Shown here: one piece after another, positions 23,239 to 31,807 of the stretch
Layout of the letters: each line of letters opens with the position of its first letter
Position numbering within the stretch: the stretch's first letter is position 1
Origin: Trueperaceae bacterium
GTDB taxonomy: Bacteria > Deinococcota > Deinococci > Deinococcales > Trueperaceae
Reading direction: 5' to 3'
Assembly: GCA_011389865.1 (NCBI GenBank)
Contig: JAABTL010000001.1
Span: 62,001 to 126,000, forward strand
DNA: 64,000 bases
The notes under the pieces: model-generated
What the model was told of the DNA's origin: nothing
Database searches by the model: none
Seen by the model: the letters and a program-made list of their open reading frames with translations, nothing else
Translations under genes and position numbers: made by a program

Positions 23239-24159
23239 TTGCTCCAATACACGCTCCGGCGCGTGCTCATCGCGATCCCCTCGATCCTCGGGGTCATGAT
23301 CATCGTGTTCGCGATGGTCCGGCTTGCCCCCGGCGATCCCGCGCAGCTGTTGGCGGGTGAGTTCGCCGACGCCGAGACCATCGAGCTCATCCGCGAGCGT
23401 TTCGGCCTCAACGACTCGATGCCACGGCAGTTCACCCGCTTCGTCACGGGCGTCTTCCAGGGTGACCTGGGCGAGTCGACGAGGACCAAGCGGCTCGTCA
23501 CGTCGGATCTCGCGACCTTCTTCCCGAACACCCTCGAGCTTGCCCTCGGCGCGATCGTCGTGGCCCTGGTCTTCGGCATACCGGCGGGCATCCTCGCGTC
23601 GTTGCGGCCCAACAGCCCCATCGATCTGGCCGTCATGCTCGGCGCCTTGATCGGTGTCTCGATGCCGGTCTTCTGGTTCGGCCTGCTAGCCATCCTGATC
23701 TTCTCGGTACAACTCGGCTGGTTCCCGGTCGCCGGTCGCGGGACGCTCCGCCATCTCGTGCTGCCGGCGCTGACCCTCGGGCTGTCGAGCATGGCGATCA
23801 TCGCCCGCATGACGCGCTCCTCGATGCTCGAGGTGCTCAACCAGGACTTCGTCCGCACGGCGCGTGCCAAGGGGCTCTTCTGGCGAGCCATCGTGCTCAA
23901 GCACGCGTTACGCAATGCACTGGTCCCCGTGGTCACGGTGATCGGCCTGCAGTTCGGCGCCCTGCTCGCGGGCGCGGTCATCACCGAGACCGTGTTCACC
24001 TGGCCCGGCATCGGCAGCCTGCTGGTCGTCTCGATCCTGGCGCGCGACTACCCCGTGGTGCAGGGCGCCGTGCTGTTGATTGCTGTGTCGTTCATCGCGG
24101 TCAACTTGATCGTCGATCTCGTGTACGGCTTCATCGATCCGAGGATCCGCTATGACTGA
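23239..24159 (+). CDS. DppB-type ABC permease
   Basis: A 306-residue inner-membrane permease with six predicted helices and the N-terminal signature of family DppB proteins (LLQYTLRRVLIAIPSILGV, FAMVRLAPGDPA). The EAA-type loop reads RTARAKGLFWRAIVLKHALRNAL, and the end is YGFIDPRIRYD. No ATG or GTG lies near the conserved N-terminus, so TTG at 23239, 6 bases after GAGGT, is the best start; in-frame upstream starts would add an unconserved tail. It overlaps the DppC gene by 8 bases. Confidence 0.85.
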   Translation: MLQYTLRRVLIAIPSILGVMIIVFAMVRLAPGDPAQLLAGEFADAETIELIRERFGLNDSMPRQFTRFVTGVFQGDLGESTRTKRLVTSDLATFFPNTLELALGAIVVALVFGIPAGILASLRPNSPIDLAVMLGALIGVSMPVFWFGLLAILIFSVQLGWFPVAGRGTLRHLVLPALTLGLSSMAIIARMTRSSMLEVLNQDFVRTARAKGLFWRAIVLKHALRNALVPVVTVIGLQFGALLAGAVITETVFTWPGIGSLLVVSILARDYPVVQGAVLLIAVSFIAVNLIVDLVYGFIDPRIRYD

Positions 24160-25222
24160 TTCGCCCGCCACCGTGGCCATCCAGGGAGAGGCGAAGCGCA
24201 CGCCGCGCTGGCGCCGGCGCCTGTTCCGCAACCCGCTCGCCGTCTTCGGCGTCACCGTGATCAGCTTCTTCCTCGTGGTGGTGGCGCTCGCGCCCTTCCT
24301 CGCGCCGTACCCGCCCACCCAACAGAGCCTGCGGGCCACCTACATCCCGCCCGGCGTCGGCGTGTCGTTCCGCGGACCCGAGGGGCAGTTCGGCATTTGG
24401 GTGAACCCGGTGACCCGCAGCCCCGTCGGCGGTGTCCGCGTCGACGACAGCGAGGCGTACCCGGTTCGCCTGCTCGTCCGCGGTGACCCGTGGACCTGGA
24501 TGTTCGGCCTGATCGGGAGTGACCTCAGGTTGTTCGGCGTCGATGGCCCGGTTCGCTTCTACGCGCTAGGTACGGACGAGCAGGGCCGCGACCTGCTCTC
24601 CCGGCTCATCCACGGCGCCTGGATCTCGCTGTTCATCGGCTTGATCTCCATCGCGATCGGCATCGGCGTCGGGGTCCCCGCAGGGGCGATCTCCGGCTTC
24701 CTCGGGGGCACGACCGACATGATCGTGCAGCGGGTCATCGACACGTTGCTCGCGTTCCCCGGGATCCTCCTGGCGATCGTGCTCGTCGCGACCTTCGGGA
24801 CGGGTCTCGGCAACGTGATGATCGCCGTCGGTGTGGCGTCCGTTCCCATCTATGCCCGCCTGGTGCGCGGGTCGGTCCTGCAGGTCAAGAACCGCGAGTA
24901 CGTCGAGGCGGCGGCCGCCCTCGGTAGGCGGCGTCTGCCGACGCTCTTCCACCACGTCATCCCCAACGTGATGGCGCCGATCATCGTGCAGTCCAGCCTG
25001 CAGATGGCGACCGCCATCCTGTTCGCCGCCGGCCTCGGCTTCCTCGGGCTGGGCGCCCGCCCGCCGCAGCCCGAGTGGGGACTGATGCTCGCGCGCGGCC
25101 GCGAGTACCTGGCGGTGGCGCCGCACGTGGCGACGTTCCCGGGATTGGCGATCGTGTTCGTCGTCCTCGGGTTCAACCTTCTGGGGGATGCCCTGCGCGA
25201 CGCGCTCGATCCGCGCATGTGA
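24152..25222 (+). CDS. DppC-type ABC permease with an extra external segment
   Basis: A 356-residue permease partner of DppB. After the first membrane helix there is an insertion of about 90 residues (FRGPEGQFGIWVNPVTRSP to VDGPVRFYALGTDEQGRDLLSR), longer than the short loop of typical DppC. The rest is standard, with GTDEQGRDLLSRLIHGAW and the EAA loop EYVEAAAALGRRRLPTLFHHVIPN. The insertion probably faces outside and may contact the binding protein. No ATPase gene follows, so the importer must borrow ATP-binding subunits encoded elsewhere. A palindromic hairpin follows the stop. Confidence 0.87.
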   Translation: MTDSPATVAIQGEAKRTPRWRRRLFRNPLAVFGVTVISFFLVVVALAPFLAPYPPTQQSLRATYIPPGVGVSFRGPEGQFGIWVNPVTRSPVGGVRVDDSEAYPVRLLVRGDPWTWMFGLIGSDLRLFGVDGPVRFYALGTDEQGRDLLSRLIHGAWISLFIGLISIAIGIGVGVPAGAISGFLGGTTDMIVQRVIDTLLAFPGILLAIVLVATFGTGLGNVMIAVGVASVPIYARLVRGSVLQVKNREYVEAAAALGRRRLPTLFHHVIPNVMAPIIVQSSLQMATAILFAAGLGFLGLGARPPQPEWGLMLARGREYLAVAPHVATFPGLAIVFVVLGFNLLGDALRDALDPRM

Positions 25223-25227
25223 GTTCG

Positions 25228-25249
25228 GCGCGCCCCGGCCGGGGCGCGC
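25228..25249. terminator. 22-bp perfect palindrome between convergent genes
   Basis: GCGCGCCCCGG followed by its exact complement. As RNA it makes a 9-bp stem with a GGCC loop on either strand. It lies just after dppC and before the end of the convergent protease-like gene. Confidence 0.65.
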
Positions 25250-25283
25250 AGCGCAAGATTCGCCACGACCGCGCCCGGTCCCG

Positions 25284-26300
25284 TCAGGGGCCGGGCGCCT
25301 CCTCTTGACCGTCGTCGATCCACGCGCGGAACCGCCCGACCGTGTCCTCGGCGACCAGCCGCAGCGCCCAGGCGCCCGGGGGCAGCTCGAGCCGCGGCCG
25401 GCTGCTGGCCATGCCCATCGTCGTGCCCGGGCCGAAGCTCGCCAGGTCGCGCTCCGTGCCGGTCGCGTCGGTCAGCACGATACGGAACGGCCCGCCCGCC
25501 ACGTCCTCGAAGCCGAGCACGAGCCGCAGGGGCGTCGCGCCGGCCTCCCCGTGGCCGAACGCGCCGTCGAACGGAGCGCCGTCGAGCGTCACCTCGGCGA
25601 TCGGCTCGCGGCTGGGCAGGACCACGCCGCCGCCCTCCGTGCCGGCGTCGCGGATGGGGTATGCCGCGACCAGGCCGAGCGCCAGCGCGAGGCTCCCCAC
25701 CAGCACGGCCGCCGTGACGAACAGGGTCCGGGGCGCCACGGCGAGCGACCTCATCCGTCGCAAGGCGCGGAACTGGGCGAGCCCGCCCGCGCGCCACCAC
25801 AACAGCGCGAAGCCGCCGAGCATGAGGGCGGCGGCCAGGCCGGCGATCAGGCCCGGCGGCCAGCCGCTCGTCTGGGCGAAGCGCACGACGTCGTCGCGCG
25901 GAGCCCGCGCGTGCAGGGCCGGCCACGGCAGCACGATCCACGGCAGGAACCCCGCGAGCAGCCCGACCGACACGAAGAAGCGCACGAACGCCAGCGTCGG
26001 CGGCAGTGCCCGCGGTAGCGCGGCCATCGTGGCCGCCCACACGCCCAGCGGCAGGAGCGCGCCGGCCGCCGACACGAGCGCCCGCTGGCCGTCGGTCACG
26101 CCGGGGAGGTCGTAGGAGGCGTGCGGCCGGGTCGACCACGCGCGGGCGTCGATCGTGCGCACCGTGCCGCCCACCGCCGCGGCCGCCAGCGCGTGCCCGC
26201 CCTCGTGCAGCACCGCGTACGCCTGCACGAAGGCGAGGACCACGAGGACGGGCCATAGCGCGAGGCGAATGGTCGCCGCGTGGTCGTGGGGGCATGCCAT
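25284..26300 (-). CDS. M50-like membrane metalloprotease with exterior domain
   Basis: A 338-residue protein with several membrane helices. HEGGH at 32-36, inside the first helical segment (QAYAVLHEGGHALAA), matches the HExxH zinc motif of integral-membrane peptidases. Further helices run to about residue 215. The last 120 residues look like a beta-rich domain (EPIAEVTLDGAPFDG, GAWALRLVAEDTVGRFRAWIDD). A second metal-ligand motif (NPDG-like) of site-2 proteases is not seen, so catalytic activity is uncertain. ATG at 26300 follows TAGGCT by 6 bases, a leaderless layout. Confidence 0.6.
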   Translation of the reverse strand: MACPHDHAATIRLALWPVLVVLAFVQAYAVLHEGGHALAAAAVGGTVRTIDARAWSTRPHASYDLPGVTDGQRALVSAAGALLPLGVWAATMAALPRALPPTLAFVRFFVSVGLLAGFLPWIVLPWPALHARAPRDDVVRFAQTSGWPPGLIAGLAAALMLGGFALLWWRAGGLAQFRALRRMRSLAVAPRTLFVTAAVLVGSLALALGLVAAYPIRDAGTEGGGVVLPSREPIAEVTLDGAPFDGAFGHGEAGATPLRLVLGFEDVAGGPFRIVLTDATGTERDLASFGPGTTMGMASSRPRLELPPGAWALRLVAEDTVGRFRAWIDDGQEEAPGP

Positions 26301-26306
26301 GGGGCG

Positions 26307-26312
26307 AGCCTA
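26307..26312 (-). promoter_or_regulatory. TAGGCT -10 of a leaderless promoter
   Basis: On the minus strand, 6 bases before the ATG of the M50-like gene. Confidence 0.55.
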
Positions 26313-26352
26313 ACCGGGTGCGGCGGGGCGGACCTGGGGCGGGCGCCCCGCG

Positions 26353-27171
26353 CTAACCCCGCGTCGTCGGATCCAGCCAATCCCGCAAGCCGTCGCCCAG
26401 GAGGCTCCAGCCCAGCACCGTCACGACGATGGCCAAACCCGGCGCCAGGGCCGCCCAGGGCGACAACATCATGAAGCCCTGGGCCTCGCGCAGCATGTTG
26501 CCCCAGGAGGGCACGTCGGGGGGCGTGCCGAGCCCGAGGAACGACAGGGCGGCTTCAGCCAGCACCGCCACCGACAGTGACAACGACGCCTGCACCACCA
26601 GCGGCGAGGCGGCGCCGGGCAGCACGTGTACCCGCAGCAGACGGGGGCCGCGGGCGCCGAGGGCACGCCCCGCCTCGACGTAGTCGCGTTCGCGCAGCGC
26701 GACCACCGACGAGCGCATGAGGCGCGCGAAGATCGGCACGGTCGCCAGGCCGATCGCGACCATGGCGGTCACGGTGCCGGGCTGGAACACGGCCGCCAGC
26801 AACAGGGCCATGAGTATGGCGGGGAAGGCGTACAGCACGTCGATCAGGCGCATGACGACCTCGTCGGCCCAGCCGCCGGCCCAGCCGGCCATGGCGCCCA
26901 GCAGCGCGCCCAGCGACAACGCGATGCCGACCGCGATCGCACCCACCAGCAGCGTCGAGCGAGAACCCACCAGCACGCGCGAGAAGAGATCGCGGCCGAA
27001 GTGGTCCGTGCCGAACCAGTGGCTCGCGCTGGGGCCGGCGAGCTGCGCCGCGAAGTCCATGCGCTGCGGGTCATGGGGCAGCCACGCGAACGACAGCAGG
27101 GCCGCGGCCACCACCAGGCCGACCAGCGCGCCGCCCAGCGTGAGGTTCAGCGGGGGCCGGCGGCGCCTCAT
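26353..27171 (-). CDS. DppC-type ABC permease (second operon)
   Basis: A 272-residue permease with the DppC signature HWFGTDHFGRDLFSRVLVGSR and the EAA loop EYVEAG-like RDYVEAGRALGARGPRLLRVHVLPG, ending GLRDWLDPTTRG. Its ATG overlaps the TGA of the DppB gene (ATGA), indicating coupled translation. It is the last gene of the SDR-M20-binding protein-DppB-DppC operon. No ATPase gene is present. Confidence 0.87.
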   Translation of the reverse strand: MRRRRPPLNLTLGGALVGLVVAAALLSFAWLPHDPQRMDFAAQLAGPSASHWFGTDHFGRDLFSRVLVGSRSTLLVGAIAVGIALSLGALLGAMAGWAGGWADEVVMRLIDVLYAFPAILMALLLAAVFQPGTVTAMVAIGLATVPIFARLMRSSVVALRERDYVEAGRALGARGPRLLRVHVLPGAASPLVVQASLSLSVAVLAEAALSFLGLGTPPDVPSWGNMLREAQGFMMLSPWAALAPGLAIVVTVLGWSLLGDGLRDWLDPTTRG

Positions 27172-28112
27172 GCGTACCGGATCCGAGGGTCGAGCCAGCC
27201 GTAGGAGAGGTCGACCAGGAACGACATGAGGACGATCGCGCTGGCGTACAGCAGCACCACGCCCTGCACCAGTGGGTAGTCGCGGTTGCCGATCGCGGTG
27301 AGCGCCAGCCGGCCGATGCCGGGCAGCGAGAACACCTGCTCGATGACGATGGCGCCCACGAACACGTTGACCAAGGTCAGGCCCAACACCGTCACGAGCG
27401 TCACCAGCGCGTTGCGTAGGGCGTGCTTGCCGACCACCGAGCGGCGCGCGAGGCCCTTGGCGCGGGCCGTGCGCACGAAGTCCTGCGACAGCACGTCGAG
27501 CATCGCGGCGCGCGTCATGCGCGTCATGACGGCCGCCTGCCCCAGGCCCAGCGCCAGCACCGGCAGCGCCAGCGCCCGCAGCGAGCCGCCCAGGCTCACG
27601 TCCCAGCCGGGGAAGCCGCCCGACGGCAGCCACCCGAGCCCGACGGCGAACACCAGGATGAAGAGCAGCCCCAGCCAGAACGACGGGATCGCCGCGCCCA
27701 CCTGCGACGCCAGCACGAGCAGCGGGTCCCACACGGTGCCGCGCTTCAGCGCCGTGGCGATCCCGACCGGTACGGCGAGGAGCGTCGCCAGCAGCGCGGC
27801 CGCCAGCGTGAGCGGCACGGAGACCCCCAGGCGGTCGCCGATGAGCCGCGCCACCGGCCGCTGGTACTGGATCGACTCGCCGAGGTCGCCGCGCAGCACG
27901 CCCCCAAGCCACCGCAGGTAGCGCCGGGGGGCGGGAACGTCGAGCCCCAGCTGCTCGCGCACGGCGGCCAGCGCCTCCGGAGCGGCGTTCATCCCCAGGA
28001 TGACGGCCGCTGGGTCACCCGGCACCGCCAGGACCGCGCCGAACACGACCACGCTCGCGAGCACGAGGCTCACGAGCGTGGTGAGGAGGCGGCGGGCGAG
28101 GAAGCGGGTCAT
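27168..28112 (-). CDS. DppB-type ABC permease (second operon)
   Basis: A 314-residue permease with the family N-terminus (MTRFLARRLLTTLVSLVLA, AVPGDPAAVILG) and the EAA loop RTARAKGLARRSVVGKHALRNAL, ending YGWLDPRIRYA. It pairs with the overlapping DppC gene. There is no obvious ribosome site before its ATG; a long hairpin separates it from the binding-protein gene. Confidence 0.87.
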   Translation of the reverse strand: MTRFLARRLLTTLVSLVLASVVVFGAVLAVPGDPAAVILGMNAAPEALAAVREQLGLDVPAPRRYLRWLGGVLRGDLGESIQYQRPVARLIGDRLGVSVPLTLAAALLATLLAVPVGIATALKRGTVWDPLLVLASQVGAAIPSFWLGLLFILVFAVGLGWLPSGGFPGWDVSLGGSLRALALPVLALGLGQAAVMTRMTRAAMLDVLSQDFVRTARAKGLARRSVVGKHALRNALVTLVTVLGLTLVNVFVGAIVIEQVFSLPGIGRLALTAIGNRDYPLVQGVVLLYASAIVLMSFLVDLSYGWLDPRIRYA

Positions 28113-28120
28113 GGGGCATG

Positions 28121-28152
28121 GTGCTCACCGAGCGCGCGCGCTCGGCGAGCAC
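28121..28152 (-). terminator. 15-bp hairpin between binding-protein and permease genes (second operon)
   Basis: GTGCTC-A-CCGAGCGC, GC, GCGCTCGG-C-GAGCAC: fourteen pairs plus one A/C mismatch (G-T wobble in the minus-strand RNA). It occupies the same operon position as the hairpin at 23116-23143. Confidence 0.65.
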
Positions 28153-28161
28153 ACACGGGCA

Positions 28162-29667
28162 TCACGGCGCCCGGTACACCTGCGTCAGGTCGAGGGCCGG
28201 GGTGGGCTGGTCGACCCAGAAGCCGTAGACGTCGGCGCGCACGGCGACCGTGTTGGCGGGGCTGAACACCCACACGTTGACGGCGTCCTCGGCGATGACG
28301 CGGGCGATCTCCTGGTAGGCGGCGGTCTCGGCCTCGGCCGTGGGGGCGGCCTCGGCCTGCGCGAGCAGCTCGGCGACGCGCGGGTTGTCGTACTGGTAGT
28401 AGTAGTTGGGGTTGGCGTAGATGTTGATGTCGCGCGGCTCCGAGTGGCCGATGATCGTCATGTCGTAGTCGGCGGCGAGGAAGATCCGCTGGATCCAGGT
28501 GCCCCACTCGACGACCGAGAGGTTGACGTCGATGCCCACCTCACGCAGCTGCTGAGCGATGATCTCGCCGGTGCGCCGCTCGATGGCGTAGGGCTCGGGC
28601 AGTTCGAAGTCGAAGGTGAGCCCGTCGGCGTGGCCGGCGTCGGCGAGCAGCGCGCGGGCGCGTTCCGGGTCGTAGGGGTAGGTGCCGGTCAGGTCGACGT
28701 AGTAGGCCTCGGAGGGGCTCATGTGGGTCCCGATGACGGTGCCCAGCCCGAAGAAGGCGCCCTGCACGATGACGTCCTTGTCGATGGCGTGGCTGATCGC
28801 CTGGCGCACGCGCGGGTCGTCGAAGGGCGCGCGGGCGTTGTTCATCGCCACCGTGATCTCGGCCGTGGCCGTGCCCGAGGCGACCTTCAGCGCGGGGTTC
28901 GCCTGCAGCACGCGCACCTGTTCTGGCGGGATGGCGGCCCCGATGTAGTCGACGTCGCCGGCCTGCAGCGCCGCTACGCGCGCGTTGGCGTCGCCGATGA
29001 TGCGGAAGGTGGCGCCGTCGAGGTAGGGCAGCTCGGGGTTCCAGTAGCCGTCGAAGCGCTCGAGACGGACCTCGCTGCCCTCGACGTAGCGGGCGAACAC
29101 GAACGGCCCGGTGCCGACCGGCTGGCTGCGCTGGGTCTCGGCCACGGCCTGCGGGTAGATGATCGCGTCGGGTCGCGCGAGGTTGTAGAGCAGGCTACGG
29201 CTGGGGGTGTCGAGCTCGAACACGATCGTGCGCTCGTCGGGCGCGCGCACGTCGACCACCGCGGCGTAGTAGCCGGCGTTCACGTGCCCGCTGTCCGGGT
29301 CGCGGGCGCGTTCGAACTTGGCGAGCACGTCGTCGACGGTCAGCGGGCTGCCGTCGTGAAAGCGCACGCCCTCGCGCAGCGTGAAGGTCCAGGCCAGGCC
29401 GTCCGAGGAGACCTGCCAGGCGGTCGCCAGCGCGGGCACGATCGCGCCGTCGCGGTCGAAGCGCACGAGTCCCTCGTAGACGTTGCCGTAGGTCACCCGC
29501 GCGATCTCCTGCGAGGTCGACAGCGTGGGGTCCCAGCCGGGCGGGTCGGCGGAGATCGCGACGGTGACGGTGCCGCCCCTCACGGGCGCCGGGTCCTGGG
29601 CGACGGTCGAGCCGAGGAGCAGGGTGGCGGAGAGGACGGCGATGAGCCAGCGTTGCGGGCGCGTCAT
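28162..29667 (-). CDS. Family 5 solute-binding protein (second operon)
   Basis: A 501-residue exported binding protein. The signal peptide (1-23) ends TVA before Gln, without a lipobox. Signatures are GWDPTLSTSQEIARVTYGNVYEGLV, GLAWTFTLREGVRFHDGSPLT, PVGTGPFVFARY, FDDPRVRQAISHAIDKDVI and YPYDPERARALLADAGHADG. GGAGG lies close to the ATG. The gene follows the M20 peptidase by 28 bases, suggesting import of peptides or acylated amino acids that the peptidase then hydrolyses. Confidence 0.88.
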   Translation of the reverse strand: MTRPQRWLIAVLSATLLLGSTVAQDPAPVRGGTVTVAISADPPGWDPTLSTSQEIARVTYGNVYEGLVRFDRDGAIVPALATAWQVSSDGLAWTFTLREGVRFHDGSPLTVDDVLAKFERARDPDSGHVNAGYYAAVVDVRAPDERTIVFELDTPSRSLLYNLARPDAIIYPQAVAETQRSQPVGTGPFVFARYVEGSEVRLERFDGYWNPELPYLDGATFRIIGDANARVAALQAGDVDYIGAAIPPEQVRVLQANPALKVASGTATAEITVAMNNARAPFDDPRVRQAISHAIDKDVIVQGAFFGLGTVIGTHMSPSEAYYVDLTGTYPYDPERARALLADAGHADGLTFDFELPEPYAIERRTGEIIAQQLREVGIDVNLSVVEWGTWIQRIFLAADYDMTIIGHSEPRDINIYANPNYYYQYDNPRVAELLAQAEAAPTAEAETAAYQEIARVIAEDAVNVWVFSPANTVAVRADVYGFWVDQPTPALDLTQVYRAP

Positions 29668-29695
29668 GTGGGCCTCCTGGGGCTCGGTCGTCGGG

Positions 29696-31021
29696 TCAGC
29701 GGCGGAGGCGCGCGGCGCGCGGCCCGTCGACCGGTGGGGTGGCCATAAGGTACCGGACGGCGGCCTCGGCGTACAGCCTGGCCGCCCGGACGGCCTCATC
29801 GACCCGCACGAACTCGTCCACCTGGTGCGGGATCGTGCGGTCGCCGGGGCCGACGGTGACGATCGGCACGCCCGCCGCGTGCAGGAAGGTGCCGTCGGTG
29901 GCGCCGGGCACGCCGCCGTAACGGGGCGGGCCGCCCACGGCGGTCGGGTACGCCGCCTCGAGCGCCCGCACCAGTGGGTCGTCGTCGGCGGTCTCGGTCC
30001 ACGGGCGGCTCTCGAACCAATCGAGCTCGATCGCGAGGTTCGGCATGCCGGCCTGCACCCGGTCCGCCTCGGCTCGCAGGCGTTCGTAGAGCATCTCGTG
30101 CGACTGGCCGGGGACGGTGCGCACGTCGAGGGCCGCGTACGCGGTGTCGGGCATGACGTTGAGCTGGGCCTCGCCGGCGACGGGAGAGCGCACGATCGTC
30201 GGCGTCAGCCACGGGAAGCCCAGGAAGGGGTGCGCGCCGAGCCGCGCCTGCTCCTCGTCCTGCAGGGCCTCGACGGCGGCCAGGAGGCGCTGGAGGCCCG
30301 CGATGGGGTTCACGCCGGCGTATGGCATGGCGCCATGGGCCATCACGCCGCGAACGTGCGCGTGCAGCCGCATCGCGCCCTTCTGGTGCAGGCACAGCTC
30401 GAGCTCCTCGGGCTCACACACGATCGCGCCGTCGACCTCGTCGCCCCAGCCGCCGGCGACGAAGCGCTTGATGCCCAGCATCATGCCCTCCTCGTCGACG
30501 ACGATGCCGAGCCGCACGCGGCCGGGCAGGTCGGGCGCCGCCCGTCGCAGCGCCGCGACGGCCTCGATGGCCGCCGCCACGCCGGCCTTCATGTCGGCGC
30601 TGCCGCGGCCGTAGAGGCGCGTGCCGCCGACGGGATCGGGCTCGAGATCGGCGCCGTAGGGGTCGCGCGACCAGCGGGAGCGGTCGCCCTCGGTGACCAC
30701 GTCGGTGTGCCCCTCGAACATCAGCGTGCGGTGCACCCCCGGCTCGAAGGCTGCGCCCGTCCAGTCGGCGATCACGTTCGGGCGCCCCGGGGCGACCTCG
30801 TCGACCGTCACGTTCAGCGAGAGCGCGCGCAACTCGTCGGCGACGTACGCCGCGGCGGCGGCCTCGTCGGCGCCGGTCTCCGGGTCCCACACGCTGCGGA
30901 TGCGCACCAGTTCCACGGTGCGGCGCAGCACCGCCTCGGCGTCGACGGCGTCGCGGACGCGGGCCGCCAGCGCGTCGACCTCGGGGGTGGCGCCGGGGCC
31001 GGCCGCGGTCGGGCCGCTCAC
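29696..31021 (-). CDS. M20 family metallopeptidase (ArgE/DapE/CPG2-like)
   Basis: A 441-residue cytosolic deacylase or aminopeptidase of the ArgE/DapE/ACY1/CPG2 family. Two-zinc motifs visible are FEGHTDVV, GRGSADMKAG, IVVDEEGMM and, near the end, DRTIPHQVDEF with the last His. A dimerisation domain is inserted (HVRGVMAHGAMPYAGVNPI). GTG at 31021 overlaps the SDR stop (GTGA). Family members remove N-acyl groups or split dipeptides; the substrate here is unknown, but the ABC importer downstream may supply it. Confidence 0.85.
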   Translation of the reverse strand: MSGPTAAGPGATPEVDALAARVRDAVDAEAVLRRTVELVRIRSVWDPETGADEAAAAAYVADELRALSLNVTVDEVAPGRPNVIADWTGAAFEPGVHRTLMFEGHTDVVTEGDRSRWSRDPYGADLEPDPVGGTRLYGRGSADMKAGVAAAIEAVAALRRAAPDLPGRVRLGIVVDEEGMMLGIKRFVAGGWGDEVDGAIVCEPEELELCLHQKGAMRLHAHVRGVMAHGAMPYAGVNPIAGLQRLLAAVEALQDEEQARLGAHPFLGFPWLTPTIVRSPVAGEAQLNVMPDTAYAALDVRTVPGQSHEMLYERLRAEADRVQAGMPNLAIELDWFESRPWTETADDDPLVRALEAAYPTAVGGPPRYGGVPGATDGTFLHAAGVPIVTVGPGDRTIPHQVDEFVRVDEAVRAARLYAEAAVRYLMATPPVDGPRAARLRR

Positions 31022-31797
31022 AGCGGCGGCGTGAAGCGGCCGTCGACCGCCGTCCAGCCGCCGTCGACGATCGTCAGGGTGCCGGTCACGAACGAGGCCG
31101 CGTCCGACGCCAGGTAGATCGCGGGCCCCACCATCTCGCTCGGCTGGGCCCAGCGCTTCAGGGCGGACTTCTCGGCGTACGCGGCGTACCACTCGGGCTT
31201 CGCCTTGATCGGTTCGGTCAGGGGCGTCTCGACGACGCCGGGCGCGATCGCGTTCGCGCGTACGCCCGCCGGACCCAGCTCCGCGGCCAGCGCGCGGATC
31301 ATCTGCAGCGTGCCGGCCTTGGTGGCCGCGTACACGCCCTGGCCCGGTTCGACGGTCAGAGCCCGGATGCTCGAGAAGAGGATGATCGAGCCGCGGCCCT
31401 GCGCCGCCATGCGCCGGCCGGCGGCGCGCATGACGAAGAAGCTCCCGCGCAGGTTGAGGCCGATCACCTTGTCGAACTCGGCCGCGGAGATCTCGAGCAA
31501 GGGCTTGCGCACGTTGACGGCGGGCGTGCACACCAGCACGTCGAGACCGGGGACCGCGGCGATCAGCGCGTCGACCGCCGCCTCGTCGGTGATGTCGACG
31601 GCATGGACGCTGGCCGCGTGGCCCTTGGCGGCCAGGGTGGCCGCGGTGCCCTCCGCGGCGGCAGCGGCCACGTCGGCACAGGCGACGGTGGCGCCGGCGT
31701 CGGCCAGGCCCTCGGCGACGGCCGCGCCGATGCCGGAACCGGCGCCGATGACCAGCGCGTGGCGCCCGGTGAGATCGAACAGCTCGCGGTAGTCCAT
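31018..31797 (-). CDS. Short-chain dehydrogenase/reductase
   Basis: A 259-residue classical SDR. The cofactor motif is GAGSGIG (19-25), Asp-rich segment CADV, NAG-like CTPAVN, catalytic Ser in LFSSIRAL and YAATK for the Tyr/Lys pair, with the ending VTGTLTIVDGGW. It reduces or oxidises an alcohol/ketone with NAD(P). The sequence is close in style to gluconate/3-oxoacyl reductases, but the substrate cannot be assigned. First gene after pepF (10-base gap), GGAGG before its ATG. Confidence 0.87.
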   Translation of the reverse strand: MDYRELFDLTGRHALVIGAGSGIGAAVAEGLADAGATVACADVAAAAAEGTAATLAAKGHAASVHAVDITDEAAVDALIAAVPGLDVLVCTPAVNVRKPLLEISAAEFDKVIGLNLRGSFFVMRAAGRRMAAQGRGSIILFSSIRALTVEPGQGVYAATKAGTLQMIRALAAELGPAGVRANAIAPGVVETPLTEPIKAKPEWYAAYAEKSALKRWAQPSEMVGPAIYLASDAASFVTGTLTIVDGGWTAVDGRFTPPL

Positions 31798-31807
31798 CGT
31801 GCCCTCC

